NCBI RefSeq assembly: GCF_007859655.1
Contig: NZ_CP042304.1
Location: 186,001 to 250,000, forward strand
Source of the DNA: Devosia ginsengisoli
GTDB taxonomy: Bacteria; Pseudomonadota; Alphaproteobacteria; Rhizobiales; Devosiaceae
Reading direction: 5' to 3'
Length of the DNA: 64,000 nucleotides
In this document: in pieces, positions 1 through 8,677 of the stretch
How positions within the stretch are numbered: the stretch's first letter is position 1
How the letters are laid out: each line of letters starts with the position of its first letter
The notes under the pieces: generated by a model
Databases searched by the model: none
The model's input: only the letters and a program-made list of their open reading frames with translations
Told to the model about the DNA's origin: nothing
Program-made: the position numbers and the translations under genes

Positions 1-470
1 TAGCCGGCCGTGCCGGTAATCGACATGGAAATCTGCCCCAGCGTCGAGGCGGCCAGGTTGATGGTGACATAGATCGAAAAAATCGTGCCGCGGCTCTTGT
101 TCTCGGCCACCTCATTGAGCCAGCTCTCGACGATCATCGCCGCCCCGGCAAAACAGAAGCCGGACAGGGCTCGCAGCAGAATCCAGCTGATATCATTGAT
201 CAGCAGCAGATTGAGCAGGATGGTCACCGTGCCGATGGCCGCCATGACCGAAAAGGCACGGATATGGCCGACCTTGCGGACCACTATCGGCACGGTGATC
301 GACCCGGCCACGAAGCCCACCGACCAGCCGGTGCCGATCAGGCCCAATGACAGCAGCGAAAACCCTTCCTCGGCGCCGCGCACCGAGAGCAGCAGGCCCT
401 GCAAGCCGCCGCCGAACATGAGCAGCGCGGAACCCAGGAACAGGGCATAAATCTTGATGACAGAGGCCAT
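1..470 (-). CDS. MFS transporter, YcaD-like, N-terminal part (runs off window)
   Basis: Inner-membrane transporter of the major facilitator superfamily. Only the first ~156 residues lie in the window; the gene continues past base 1. Reading from the ATG at 470, the protein shows hydrophobic segments separated by short loops. The loop after helix 2 carries VVRKVGHIRA, and a stretch reading RALSGFCFAGAAMIVESWLN fits the central helices of YcaD-type (drug/metabolite) MFS proteins. The substrate cannot be told from the sequence. The gene is transcribed leftwards, 85 bases beyond the stop of the toxin gene on the same strand. A small inverted repeat (CGTTGC-N5-GCAACG, about 498-514) lies in that gap. 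Confidence 0.75.
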   Translation of the reverse strand, partial: MASVIKIYALFLGSALLMFGGGLQGLLLSVRGAEEGFSLLSLGLIGTGWSVGFVAGSITVPIVVRKVGHIRAFSVMAAIGTVTILLNLLLINDISWILLRALSGFCFAGAAMIVESWLNEVAENKSRGTIFSIYVTINLAASTLGQISMSITGTAG

Positions 471-555
471 GACGCTTTCGATTGTGCTGGATCGGAACGT
501 TGCAAATCGCAACGGTCACCATAGCGCGCCGTTCCCCGAATGGCAGGGCGAAAAA

Positions 556-879
556 TCAGCCGATGCCCAGGAACACAGCGAGCTTGCGCGTAATCTCGAG
601 CATAATGTCATCGCGCAGGGTGCCGATCACCCCGCCGACCTTGTCGCGTCGGACATTGGTAATCTTGTCGATCATGACATGCGATGGGTGACGCAGGCCA
701 TTGTCCGGCGACGGCTCCAGCAAGACCCGAAATAGCGTAATGTCGGTAAGGTCACTGGTCAGGGGCAAAACCGCGACGGTCCCGGTTGCATCATATGCGT
801 CTGACTGGACGACAAGCGCGGGGCGCGGTTTGCCGAGGTCGCCGGGCAAGGCAACTTTGACGACACTACTCCTCTTCAT
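556..879 (-). CDS. MazF/PemK-family type II toxin
   Basis: Predicted endoribonuclease toxin of 107 residues, the usual length for MazF/PemK. The N-terminus carries the family pattern VVKVALPGDLGKPRPALVVQSD split over residues 6-27 (hydrophobic strand, GKPRPALVVQ loop), followed by VAVLPLT at ~35-41 and HVMIDKITNVRRDKVGGVIG at ~68-87. These are the SH3-like barrel strands of the family. It overlaps the antitoxin gene by 14 bases, which supports translational coupling. Family knowledge: MazF cleaves mRNA at short sequences unless bound by MazE. Activity is not shown here, but no catalytic region looks missing. Confidence 0.85.
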   Translation of the reverse strand: MKRSSVVKVALPGDLGKPRPALVVQSDAYDATGTVAVLPLTSDLTDITLFRVLLEPSPDNGLRHPSHVMIDKITNVRRDKVGGVIGTLRDDIMLEITRKLAVFLGIG

Positions 880-1102
880 AAGGAGGCCAATCCTCGGCTA
901 GGTCCAGCAATGCCGCGTCCAGGAAACTCTGCAGCTCCGGATCGCGCGCATCTGCCTCGGCGGCAAGCAGCGACTGACGACGAGCTTCTTCGGCAAACCC
1001 CGGTGCCGTTACGTCGGGCAGCCATATTTGTACAGGCCGAAGACCCTGCGCCCGCAGGGCATCGCGCCGCTTCTGTACTCTCTGACTGACCGATGAAACC
1101 AT
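866..1102 (-). CDS. MazE-family antitoxin (DUF3018-like)
   Basis: Small antitoxin of 78 residues immediately upstream of, and overlapping, the toxin gene. The sequence begins MVSSVSQRVQKRRDALRAQG and continues with LRPVQIWLPD (a DNA-binding strand-like segment seen in DUF3018 antitoxins). It ends in an acidic tail (DLAEDWPPYEEE) that would wrap the basic toxin. I chose the ATG at 1102 because a 14-bp perfect palindrome, a plausible operator, sits just upstream, and because a longer reading would run antisense-like through the neighbouring glycosylase gene. Together with the toxin it forms one autoregulated operon. Confidence is high for the pairing, moderate for the exact subfamily. Confidence 0.8.
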   Translation of the reverse strand: MVSSVSQRVQKRRDALRAQGLRPVQIWLPDVTAPGFAEEARRQSLLAAEADARDPELQSFLDAALLDLAEDWPPYEEE

Positions 1103-1111
1103 GGCTGCCTC

Positions 1112-1125
1112 CGTTACATGTAACG
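1112..1125. promoter_or_regulatory. Palindromic operator candidate of the MazEF-like pair
   Basis: Perfect 14-bp palindrome CGTTACATGTAACG ending 10 bases upstream of the antitoxin ATG. Type II antitoxin-toxin complexes usually repress their own promoter through such sites. Position and symmetry are seen directly; binding is inferred. Confidence 0.55.
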
Positions 1126-1146
1126 TAGTGCGAGAGCGGCCGAAGG

Positions 1147-1956
1147 TCAAGCAAGCCCCAAAGCCTCGACCTTCAGCTTGAGGCTCAGCATGTCCCGCCA
1201 CGCCTGCTGCTTGGCGGCCGGGTTGCGCAGCAGATAGGCCGGATGCAGTGTGGGGATGGCCTCGGCCGTGTGGTTGCCGATGGCGACGCTCGACCACTTG
1301 CCGCGCATCTTGATGATGCCTGTCGTGGTGGAGAAAATGGTCTGCATGGCCGGGCCGCCCAGTGTCATCACCACCTTGGGCGCGACGAGTTCGACCTGCC
1401 GATGCAGGAAGGGCAGGCAGAGCGCCATTTCCTCGGGGGTCGGGGTGCGATTGCCGGGCGGGCGCCACGGCACGGTATTGGCGATATAGACCTTGGTGCG
1501 GTCCAGCCCGATGGCGCCAAGCATGCGGTCCAGCAATTGCCCGGATTTGCCGACGAAGGGCTTGCCCTGCCGGTCCTCTTCGGCGCCAGGAGCCTCGCCG
1601 ATCAGCATGATCTTCGCTTCCGGATTGCCATCGGCAAAGACCAGTTGGGTGGCGCGGAGCTTCAGCCCGCAGCCGTCATAGGCGCCGAGAATGGTCTGCA
1701 ATTCATCGAGCGACTGCGCCGAAGCGGCGAGGCTGCGCGCTTCCGACGGGTCGCCGCCGAGGACAGGCGTTTCCGCAGGGCGCTCGGCAGCCTGTTGCCG
1801 GGTAGGGGCAGCAGGTGACGGTGTCATCCGCTGCGGCGCGCGCTGCGCAAAGCGGTCGACCGGCTCTTCGCCCACAGCGATATCGACCCCCGCCGCTCGA
1901 TACCAATCGAGCACGGCGACCATTTCGTCGTGATTTAGCGGTCGATCTTGAGCCAT
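1147..1956 (-). CDS. Uracil-DNA glycosylase, family-4-like but lacking the Fe-S cysteine set
   Basis: Base-excision repair enzyme removing uracil from DNA, 269 residues. A variable N-terminal ~75 residues precede the UDG fold. Motif A is [20 protein letters not shown] (~118-137) and motif B is [12 protein letters not shown] (near 240), both typical of family 4. The region [17 protein letters not shown] has Trp where family-4 enzymes have a cluster cysteine (KCRPPGNR). Only two cysteines exist in the whole protein (DGCGLK and ALCLPF), so a four-Cys [4Fe-4S] cluster cannot form. An Fe-S-free UDG class is known from Bradyrhizobium (from memory, not checked). The gene is divergent from the ETF-QO gene across a 78-base gap. 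Start chosen at ATG 1956 ([11 protein letters not shown]). Confidence 0.85.
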   Translation of the reverse strand: MAQDRPLNHDEMVAVLDWYRAAGVDIAVGEEPVDRFAQRAPQRMTPSPAAPTRQQAAERPAETPVLGGDPSEARSLAASAQSLDELQTILGAYDGCGLKLRATQLVFADGNPEAKIMLIGEAPGAEEDRQGKPFVGKSGQLLDRMLGAIGLDRTKVYIANTVPWRPPGNRTPTPEEMALCLPFLHRQVELVAPKVVMTLGGPAMQTIFSTTTGIIKMRGKWSSVAIGNHTAEAIPTLHPAYLLRNPAAKQQAWRDMLSLKLKVEALGLA

Positions 1957-2034
1957 GTTCTCTGTTATGTCACAGCCCGTTTGGCGCGGCCAGACGCGAT
2001 CAGGTTTCACACGGGACGTTGAGGACAACTCTAT

Positions 2035-3681
2035 ATGGCAGAGGCCGGTTCGCGCGAAACCCTTTCGACCGACGTGCTGATCGTCGGCGCGGGTCCGTCG
2101 GGCCTGGCAGCGGCCATCCGCATCAAGCAGCGCCACCCCGAAATAGCAGTGACCGTGGTGGAAAAAGCCGCCGAAATTGGCGGGCATATCCTGTCTGGCG
2201 CGGTGATGGATCCGGTGGGCCTCGACGCCCTGATCCCCGATTGGCGGCTCAAGGGTGCGCCGGTTGGCCCCGATGTGACGCGCGATACCTATCACCTGCT
2301 GACCGAAAAGCACGATTTCGCCCTGCCGCACCTGCTGGTACCGCCGCAGTTGAAAACCCGCAATGGCGTTATCATCAGCCTGGGCAATCTCGTGCGCTGG
2401 CTGGGCGAGCAGGCTGCCGAGCTGGGCGTGGATATTTTCCCGATGACGGCGGCGGTCGATGTGCTGTCCAGCGGCAAGGGGCCGGTGCGCGGCATCATCA
2501 CCGGCGACCTTGGCCGCGACCGCGCGGGCAATCCCAAGCCGGGCTTTGCCGAAGGCATTGCGCTCGAAGCCAAATATACGCTGATCGCCGAAGGCGCCCG
2601 CGGATCGCTGGCCAAGCAGGTCATTGCCCAGCATCAGCTAGAACGCGAGCCGCAGAAATACGGGCTGGGCATCAAGGAAATCTGGGAAACTGCCCCGGAA
2701 AAGCACCAGCAGGGCAGGGTGGACCACTATCTCGGCTTCCCGCTCGACAATGCCACGGCAGGCGGCGGCTTCGTCTACCACGCCGAAGATCGCAAGCTCT
2801 ATGTGGGGCTGGTGACCTATCTCGACTATGCCGATCCCACGCTCTCGCCCTTCGACGAATTCCAGCGCTTCAAGACGCATAAATCGGTGGCGCCGCTGCT
2901 CGAAGGCGCGACGCGCATCAGCTACGGCGCGCGCGCCGTGACGGCCGGCGGCTGGCAATCCATCCCCACTTTGGCCTTTGCAGGCGGTGGGCTGATCGGC
3001 TGCGCGGCCGGCTTCATGAATGCGCCGCGCCTCAAGGCCATCCACAATGCCATCCTGTCCGGCATCGGCGCGGCCGATGCGGTGGCCGAGGCCATCGGCA
3101 AGGGCCGCCAGCACGACCTGATCAAGGATTTCGGCCATCGCATCATGGCGACCGGCATTGCCAGGGAATTGCAGGGCGTGCGCAACGTCAAACCCCTCTG
3201 GACGCGGCTGGGCACGGTGCTTGGCGCATTGGCGGGTGGGGTGGAGCTGTGGAGCGCGGCCATATTCCGCGGCTCGCTGCTGGGGACGCTGCATCACAAA
3301 AAGCCCGACTATCAGGGCCTCAAGCCCAAGGGGACGTTGCCAGCCCGGACCTATGCCAGGCCTGATGGCAAGCTGACCTTCGACCGTGCTTCATCCGTCT
3401 ATCTCGCCAATCTGGTGCATGACGAAGACCAGCCGGTGCATCTGCGCCTTGCCGATCCCGATGTGCCGGTGCGCGACAACCTGCCCAGATATGGCGAACC
3501 GGCGCCGCTCTATTGCCCCGCCGGCGTATACGAAGTGGCCGAGGAAGGCGGGGCGCCCGTCTTCCGCATCCATGCTGCCAACTGCGTGCATTGCAAGACC
3601 TGCGACATCAAGGACCCGGCGCAGAACATCACCTGGGTCCCGCCCGAAGGCGGCAGCGGACCCAACTACAGCGGAATGTGA
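2035..3681 (+). CDS. Electron transfer flavoprotein-ubiquinone oxidoreductase (ETF-QO)
   Basis: Membrane-associated flavo-iron-sulfur enzyme that passes electrons from reduced ETF (fatty-acid and amino-acid oxidation) to ubiquinone. At 548 residues it is the full family length. The FAD Rossmann motif VLIVGAGPSGLAAAIRIK lies at ~14-31. The C-terminal 4Fe-4S domain shows YCPAGVYE followed by NCVHCKTCDIKDPAQN and the closing GGSGPNY, giving all four ligand cysteines. The next gene, a TPR protein, follows after ~107 bases. No ETF subunit genes are in the window, so its partner is encoded elsewhere. Confidence 0.95.
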   Translation: MAEAGSRETLSTDVLIVGAGPSGLAAAIRIKQRHPEIAVTVVEKAAEIGGHILSGAVMDPVGLDALIPDWRLKGAPVGPDVTRDTYHLLTEKHDFALPHLLVPPQLKTRNGVIISLGNLVRWLGEQAAELGVDIFPMTAAVDVLSSGKGPVRGIITGDLGRDRAGNPKPGFAEGIALEAKYTLIAEGARGSLAKQVIAQHQLEREPQKYGLGIKEIWETAPEKHQQGRVDHYLGFPLDNATAGGGFVYHAEDRKLYVGLVTYLDYADPTLSPFDEFQRFKTHKSVAPLLEGATRISYGARAVTAGGWQSIPTLAFAGGGLIGCAAGFMNAPRLKAIHNAILSGIGAADAVAEAIGKGRQHDLIKDFGHRIMATGIARELQGVRNVKPLWTRLGTVLGALAGGVELWSAAIFRGSLLGTLHHKKPDYQGLKPKGTLPARTYARPDGKLTFDRASSVYLANLVHDEDQPVHLRLADPDVPVRDNLPRYGEPAPLYCPAGVYEVAEEGGAPVFRIHAANCVHCKTCDIKDPAQNITWVPPEGGSGPNYSGM

Positions 3682-3788
3682 TTTGCGGCAGCGCCTCGCA
3701 TTGGCGCTTGCCCTTGCGGCGCAGTCCCAAAACGGACAATCTTCGCGCCCAGAACGGCCCCGAAAAGGCCAAGGGAGTATCCAGCCTC

Positions 3789-5531
3789 GTGACATCGTTT
3801 CTGACCCGCATCGCGCGCCCGGCATTCATCGCCCTGCTGCTCTCGGCGACCGGCGTTCATGCGACGCAATCGGCCCAGTCCGTAAAGACGGCACAATCCG
3901 ACCCGCTGACCGCCTTCGGCCTCATGCCGATGTTCCGGACCAGCGTTACCGGCTCCTACATGGCCGGCCAGCAGGCATTGCAGGATTTGCGCACCGACGA
4001 GGCCGCCCGCTATTTCTACCAGGCGGCGCAGGGCGATTGGGATAATCCGGTTCTGGTCGAACGCGCCTTCATCGCCTTTGCGGCAGACGGGCAGATCGGC
4101 CAGGCAGCATCCACCGCCAAGCATCTGCTCGACCTCGACCCCGACAATGAGCTGGCCGAACTCGTGGTCGCCACCGAGGCGCTGAAGGAGCGCCGCTATA
4201 ACGCCGCCGAACGGCTGCTGGGCGCCATCGGGCAGGACAGCTTTACCGGCATCACCGCCGGCATTCTGCGCGCCTGGGCGCTGGTCGGCGACAACCGCAA
4301 GGACGAAGCCGACAAGGCGCTCGACCAGCTCGGCCAGTCGGGCCTCGAGGATTTCCTGGTGTTTCACCGCGCGCTGATGGCGGAAGCTGCCGGCGACACG
4401 GATAGTGCCATCGAACTGGCCGGCCGCGCCTTCGATGCCGAACCCTATGTCGCCCGCATTGTAGAGGTCTATGCGCGTATTCTGGCCAATGCCGGCCGCT
4501 TCGACGAAGCCAAGGATGTCATTGCCGAATTCGAGAACCAGGGCCTGAGCCATCCCGTGGTCACCATTGTCAAGGAACAGGTCGAAGCCGGCCAGCGTCC
4601 GGGCATTTTTGCTGCCAATGTCCAGGTCGGCGCTGCCGAAATGTTCCATGGCATTGGCGTGGCGCTGTCGCGCGATGGTAGTCTCGATCTGTCGCTGGTC
4701 TTCCTGCGCATGGGGCTCTATCTCGACCCCTCGGCCGATGTGATCGCCTTGGCGCTGGGTCAGTTGCTCGATGCCGCCGGCCAGCATGATGAGGCCAATT
4801 CGATCTACGAGGCCGTGCCGGCCACGTCGCCGATGAAGCCGACGGCGGTGGTGCGCGTGGCGCAGAATCTCGATGCCATCGGCAATCGCGATGAGGCGCT
4901 GCGTCGCCTCAACAATATCGTCAACAGCCGCCCCGACGATCTCGACGCGGTATCGGTGCTGGGCGACCTGCTGCGCTATGACGAGCAATATGTGGCCGCG
5001 GCCGATGCCTATACCGATGCGCTGGCATTGACCGGGGGCGACAGCCCGTCCGACTGGCGCTTCTACTATGTGCGCGGCATTGCTTATGAGCGGGCCAAGG
5101 AGTGGCCCAAGGCCGAGGCCGATTTCCTCAAGGCGCTGGACCTTAATCCCGACCAGCCCGCAGTGCTGAACTATCTCGGCTATAGCTGGATCGACCAGGA
5201 CATGCACCTCGAAGAGGCGCTGGGCATGATCGAAAAGGCCGTCGAAGCGCAGCCGCAGGATGGCTATATCGTCGATTCGCTGGGCTGGGCCTTCTACAAG
5301 CTCGGCCGCATCGACGAGGCGGTGGCGACGCTCGAGCAGGCCGTTTTGCTGCGCCCCAACGATGCCGAGATCAACGACCATCTGGGCGACGCCTATTGGC
5401 GCGCTGGGCGCAAGCTCGAAGCCAAGTTCCAGTGGAACGTGGCCGCTTCAGTGGACGAGGTGGGTAACGTCAAGGAGCGGGTGGCCCCCAAGCTGGCCGA
5501 TGGGCTGACCGAAGCCAACGCGACCGAATAG
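3789..5531 (+). CDS. Secreted tetratricopeptide-repeat protein
   Basis: Protein of ~580 residues with an N-terminal signal-like segment (IARPAFIALLLSATGVHA) and many TPR-type helical hairpins. The clearest run from ~430 onward: AVLNYLGYSWIDQDMHLEEA, then DGYIVDSLGWAFYKLGRIDE, then DAEINDHLGDAYWRAGRKLE. TPRs make protein-binding scaffolds; the likely location is the periplasm or outer-membrane face. I chose the GTG at 3789 because AAGGGAG lies 11 bases before it and a signal peptide follows at once. An in-frame ATG 276 bases earlier would overlap the end of the ETF-QO gene. Only 4 bases separate the stop from ispE, suggesting co-transcription. The partner is unknown. Confidence 0.8.
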   Translation: MTSFLTRIARPAFIALLLSATGVHATQSAQSVKTAQSDPLTAFGLMPMFRTSVTGSYMAGQQALQDLRTDEAARYFYQAAQGDWDNPVLVERAFIAFAADGQIGQAASTAKHLLDLDPDNELAELVVATEALKERRYNAAERLLGAIGQDSFTGITAGILRAWALVGDNRKDEADKALDQLGQSGLEDFLVFHRALMAEAAGDTDSAIELAGRAFDAEPYVARIVEVYARILANAGRFDEAKDVIAEFENQGLSHPVVTIVKEQVEAGQRPGIFAANVQVGAAEMFHGIGVALSRDGSLDLSLVFLRMGLYLDPSADVIALALGQLLDAAGQHDEANSIYEAVPATSPMKPTAVVRVAQNLDAIGNRDEALRRLNNIVNSRPDDLDAVSVLGDLLRYDEQYVAAADAYTDALALTGGDSPSDWRFYYVRGIAYERAKEWPKAEADFLKALDLNPDQPAVLNYLGYSWIDQDMHLEEALGMIEKAVEAQPQDGYIVDSLGWAFYKLGRIDEAVATLEQAVLLRPNDAEINDHLGDAYWRAGRKLEAKFQWNVAASVDEVGNVKERVAPKLADGLTEANATE

Positions 5532-5535
5532 AGGC

Positions 5536-6417
5536 ATGGTCGAACCGCTTCTCCAGCGCGCACCGGCCAAGGTCAATCTGGCGCTGCATGTGACGCGGCG
5601 TCGTGACGACGGCTATCACGACCTCGAAAGCCTCGTCGTCTTCGCCGATGTGGCGGACGAGCTCGAGGCGGTGCCGGCGTCGGCCGATACGCTGACTATT
5701 GGCGGCCCCTTCGCCGGGGCATTGGGTCTGGGCGAGACCAATCTGGTGTCGCGCGCCGTGGCCGCGTTCCGTGCCCGCTGGCCCGATGCGGTTGCGACGG
5801 GGCTGGCTTTGCACCTCACCAAGAACCTGCCGGTGGCGGCGGGGATTGGCGGCGGCTCGGCCGACGCGGCGGCGGCCCTGCGCCTGATGGCTCTGCTGTC
5901 CAACCGCCCCATTGCCCTGGCCGAACTGGCCGACATGGCGGCGGGGCTGGGCGCCGATGTGCCCGCGTGCCTCGTTTCGACGCCGCTGGTGGCCCGCGGC
6001 GTGGGCGAAGTGCTGGCGCCGCTGCCGGAATTCCCGGCCTGCCATGTCGTGCTGGTCAATCCTATGGTGCCATTGGCGACGGCCGATGTGTTCCGGCGGC
6101 TGCGTGCGCATGACAATTATCCGCTGCCCGAACTGCCCATGCCGCTGACCCGGCCGGCGCAGCTCGGCATCTGGCTGGCCGAAACCCGCAATGACCTGCA
6201 GCCACCGGCGGTGAAACTGGTGCCCGCCATTGGCGATATCGTGGCGCAACTGGCAGGAACGCAGGGCTGCATGCTGGCGCGTATGTCGGGCTCGGGAGCG
6301 ACGGTGTTCGGCCTGTTCGGTTCCAGCGGCCAGGCCCATCAGGCGGCGCAGGTGATGCGGGCCGCCAATGCCGATCACTGGGTCGCGGCAGCGCCGCTCA
6401 TCCTGCCCGGTCAGTAA
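5536..6417 (+). CDS. ispE: 4-diphosphocytidyl-2-C-methyl-D-erythritol kinase
   Basis: Fourth-step kinase of the MEP isoprenoid pathway, ATP-dependent, cytoplasmic, 293 residues. N-terminal APAKVNLALHVTRRRDDGYH is the IspE substrate-binding signature. The GHMP kinase phosphate loop is PVAAGIGGGSADAAAALRLM (~98-117), and a C-terminal MSGSGATVFGLF matches GHMP motif 3. It follows the TPR gene by 4 bases and its last 7 bases overlap the 3' end of the convergent polyprenyl synthase gene, so two isoprenoid genes meet tail to tail. No obvious oddity. Confidence 0.95.
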   Translation: MVEPLLQRAPAKVNLALHVTRRRDDGYHDLESLVVFADVADELEAVPASADTLTIGGPFAGALGLGETNLVSRAVAAFRARWPDAVATGLALHLTKNLPVAAGIGGGSADAAAALRLMALLSNRPIALAELADMAAGLGADVPACLVSTPLVARGVGEVLAPLPEFPACHVVLVNPMVPLATADVFRRLRAHDNYPLPELPMPLTRPAQLGIWLAETRNDLQPPAVKLVPAIGDIVAQLAGTQGCMLARMSGSGATVFGLFGSSGQAHQAAQVMRAANADHWVAAAPLILPGQ

Positions 6418-7406
6418 GCCCGCAACACGCTGAATTCGACCACGTCGGAGAGCAAGGCCCGCATGTCCGAGGCCGGCAGGACTTCAAGCGCCTGCTGTGC
6501 CGAACGGGCATGGGCGTGGGCCTGGTCCAGCGTGCGGGCCAGCGTCTTGTGCCGCTCCAGGATCGCGACCACGTTGGCGACCTGTTCGGCCGTAGCTTCG
6601 GCATCGCCCAGGGCTGTGGTAATGGTGGCGCGTTCGGTTTCGCTGCCCTCGGTCAGCGCCAGGATGATCGGCAGGGTCATCTTGCCCTCGCGCAGATCGT
6701 CGCCGGTATTCTTGCCCAGCGTGCCGGTCTGCCCGCCATAGTCCAGTGCGTCATCGACCAATTGGAAGGCATTGCCCAGTTCGAGCCCGTAGCGGGCCAG
6801 CGCCTCGCGGCCGGCCGCGTCGGCCCCACCGGACATGGCGCCCACTTCACAGGCCGCCTCGAACAGCACGGCGGTCTTGGCGCGGATGACTTCGGCATAG
6901 TCGGCCGGCGTGGTGGTGAGATCGCCGGTCTTGGCGAGCTGGAACACTTCGCCCTCTGCCATGACGGCCGAAGCAGCCGAAAGCACACCCAGCGCCGCGA
7001 TATCGCCGGTTTCCACCATCATCATGAAGGCTTGGCCGAGCAGGAAGTCGCCGACCAGGATGGAGGCCTTGTTGCCCCACACCATGCGGGCGGCCGGCTT
7101 GCCGCGGCGCATGTCGCTCTCATCGACCACATCGTCGTGGAGCAGGGTGGCATTGTGCATGAATTCGACGGCGGCCGCGAAATTGATGGCCGAGCCCTTG
7201 CCCTTGCCGAAAAGCTGTGCGGCGGCGACGGTCAGCATCGGCCGAAGGCGCTTGCCACCGCTCTCGATGAGATAGCGGGCGAGTTCGGGCACCATTTCGA
7301 CATGGGAATCGGCGCGGCTCAGAATAAGCGCGTTGACCTGAGCCATATCGGCAGCGGTCGCCTCGAGCAGCCGCTCGATCGGATTGACCACTGGCGCTTC
7401 TCTCAT
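6411..7406 (-). CDS. Long-chain trans-polyprenyl diphosphate synthase (octa/decaprenyl type)
   Basis: Chain-elongating prenyltransferase that makes the ubiquinone side chain, 331 residues. The first aspartate-rich motif LLHDDVVDESDMRRG and the second, FQLVDDALDYGG, are intact. GGKRLRPML and KASILVGDFLLGQAF are typical of the long-chain all-trans class. Chain length (C40 versus C50) cannot be read reliably from sequence; alphaproteobacteria often make Q10. Start set at ATG 7406 (MREAPVVNPIERLLEAT); a longer reading to 7541 adds a low-complexity leader that overlaps the promoter region of the divergent gene. Confidence 0.92.
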   Translation of the reverse strand: MREAPVVNPIERLLEATAADMAQVNALILSRADSHVEMVPELARYLIESGGKRLRPMLTVAAAQLFGKGKGSAINFAAAVEFMHNATLLHDDVVDESDMRRGKPAARMVWGNKASILVGDFLLGQAFMMMVETGDIAALGVLSAASAVMAEGEVFQLAKTGDLTTTPADYAEVIRAKTAVLFEAACEVGAMSGGADAAGREALARYGLELGNAFQLVDDALDYGGQTGTLGKNTGDDLREGKMTLPIILALTEGSETERATITTALGDAEATAEQVANVVAILERHKTLARTLDQAHAHARSAQQALEVLPASDMRALLSDVVEFSVLRAY

Positions 7407-7522
7407 CTGCGTCAGAACTGACACTGCTGTTTTCCGTCCTCGTTTGCCGCTTTGGGCAAATCTGGTTGAGCCTGCGGCACAAGGCCAATAAGGTCGCGCC
7501 AAAACCGGCCTTTCGGGGTGCG

Positions 7523-8308
7523 ATGTCCCTAGACCAGCCAAAAGCCTTTGTAAAACACCAATCGGTAACGCGCGATGCCTTTTTAGGCGGCAGGCTCACT
7601 CTGTCGCAGCCCGGCCGGGGGTTTCGCGCCGGGCTTGATAGCGTGCTGCTCGGCGCGGCGGTGGCAGAAGGTCGCAAGACCCTGCTCGATATGGGCTGCG
7701 GCGTTGGTACGGCCGCTTTCGTCGCCATGACGCATAATGCGGGAATCGCGGCTACGCTGGCCGACCGCAATGCCGATATGGCCGCGCTGGCACAAACCAA
7801 TGCTGCCGATAACGGCTTTGCCGACCGAGCCCGGATCGTCATTGCCGATGTGGCAGGCAAGGGTGCCGACCGGCGCGAAGCGGGCCTCGTGGAGAACGGC
7901 TATGACAGCGTCATCGCCAACCCTCCCTTTTTCGACGACAGCGGTGGCACATTGGCCAGCGATCCCGGCCGGGCCGGCGCGCGTCACATGGATGCGGCGG
8001 CGCTGGATCTCTGGATCAAGACCGCCGCTGGGGTCGCGGCGCCCGGTGGTGAAGTGATCTTCATCTATCCGGCACAAAGCCTGTCGCCCTTGCTGGCCGG
8101 TTTCGTCAGGCGCTTCGGCGCCGTCACCATCTTGCCGCTGATCCCGCGGGCCGGAGAATCGGCGAGCCGGGTGCTGCTGCGCGGCATCAAGGGCTCGCGG
8201 GCGCCGCTGACCCTGCTGGCCAGCCGTGCCCTGCATGACGCTGAAACCCGCGCCTTCCGCCCCGAATTCGACGCTATCTTCCGCGGCACGGCGCGGCTCG
8301 TCTGGTAA
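7523..8308 (+). CDS. TrmN6-like SAM-dependent adenine N6-methyltransferase
   Basis: Rossmann-fold methyltransferase of ~261 residues. The SAM motif LLDMGCGVGTAAFVAM lies near 55-70, and the catalytic NPPF motif of amino-methylating enzymes appears as SVIANPPFFDD (~132-142). Overall it resembles the TrmN6/YfiC family, which methylates A37 of tRNA-Val, but several small-molecule or RNA methyltransferases share these motifs. Start chosen at ATG 7523 (MSLDQPKAF); an upstream TTG at 7466 would also be open. Divergent from the polyprenyl synthase gene. Confidence 0.75.
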   Translation: MSLDQPKAFVKHQSVTRDAFLGGRLTLSQPGRGFRAGLDSVLLGAAVAEGRKTLLDMGCGVGTAAFVAMTHNAGIAATLADRNADMAALAQTNAADNGFADRARIVIADVAGKGADRREAGLVENGYDSVIANPPFFDDSGGTLASDPGRAGARHMDAAALDLWIKTAAGVAAPGGEVIFIYPAQSLSPLLAGFVRRFGAVTILPLIPRAGESASRVLLRGIKGSRAPLTLLASRALHDAETRAFRPEFDAIFRGTARLVW

Positions 8309-8391
8309 TCGCGACCGACACGCCCTAAATCTGGCGCGACGCAACGGGGAGCGAGCATGGCCGACCTGACCACGACCATCGAGGACCATTC

Positions 8392-8625
8392 ATGACCGGC
8401 ATGCTGCTGCGCGTCCTGATCTTCTTCATCATCGGCCTCGTCATCTGGCTCGGACTGCGCAAGATCTGGCGGGACTGGAGCAGCCAGTTCAAGGCCGACG
8501 ACGAGGAAGTGCGCCGCCTGCGTCGCGAGCGCGACCAACGCGAACGCGCCCAGCCCGGCATTATCGAGCTCAAACGCGACGAGGACGGCACCTTCCGGCC
8601 GGACGAAGACGACAAACGCCGTTGA
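8392..8625 (+). CDS. Small single-pass membrane protein, unknown function
   Basis: A 77-residue protein with one N-terminal transmembrane helix (LLRVLIFFIIGLVIWLGL, ~5-22) followed by a highly charged cytoplasmic tail rich in Arg, Glu and Asp (RRLRRERDQRERAQ and DEDGTFRPDEDDKRR). I do not recognise a family. It lies 52 bases upstream of glyQ in the same direction and is probably co-transcribed with it. The charged coil-like tail suggests a protein-binding role, which is inference. Confidence 0.6.
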   Translation: MTGMLLRVLIFFIIGLVIWLGLRKIWRDWSSQFKADDEEVRRLRRERDQRERAQPGIIELKRDEDGTFRPDEDDKRR

Positions 8626-8677
8626 CCCTGGCCTAGGGTCAAACTAGAGGTTTGTCCCGAAAATCAGGGACTGCCAG

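Noticed and set aside
3666..5381. Long minus-strand open frame opposite the TPR gene (571 codons)
   Set aside because: Antisense shadow typical of GC-rich coding DNA; the plus strand has clear TPR repeats and a signal peptide.
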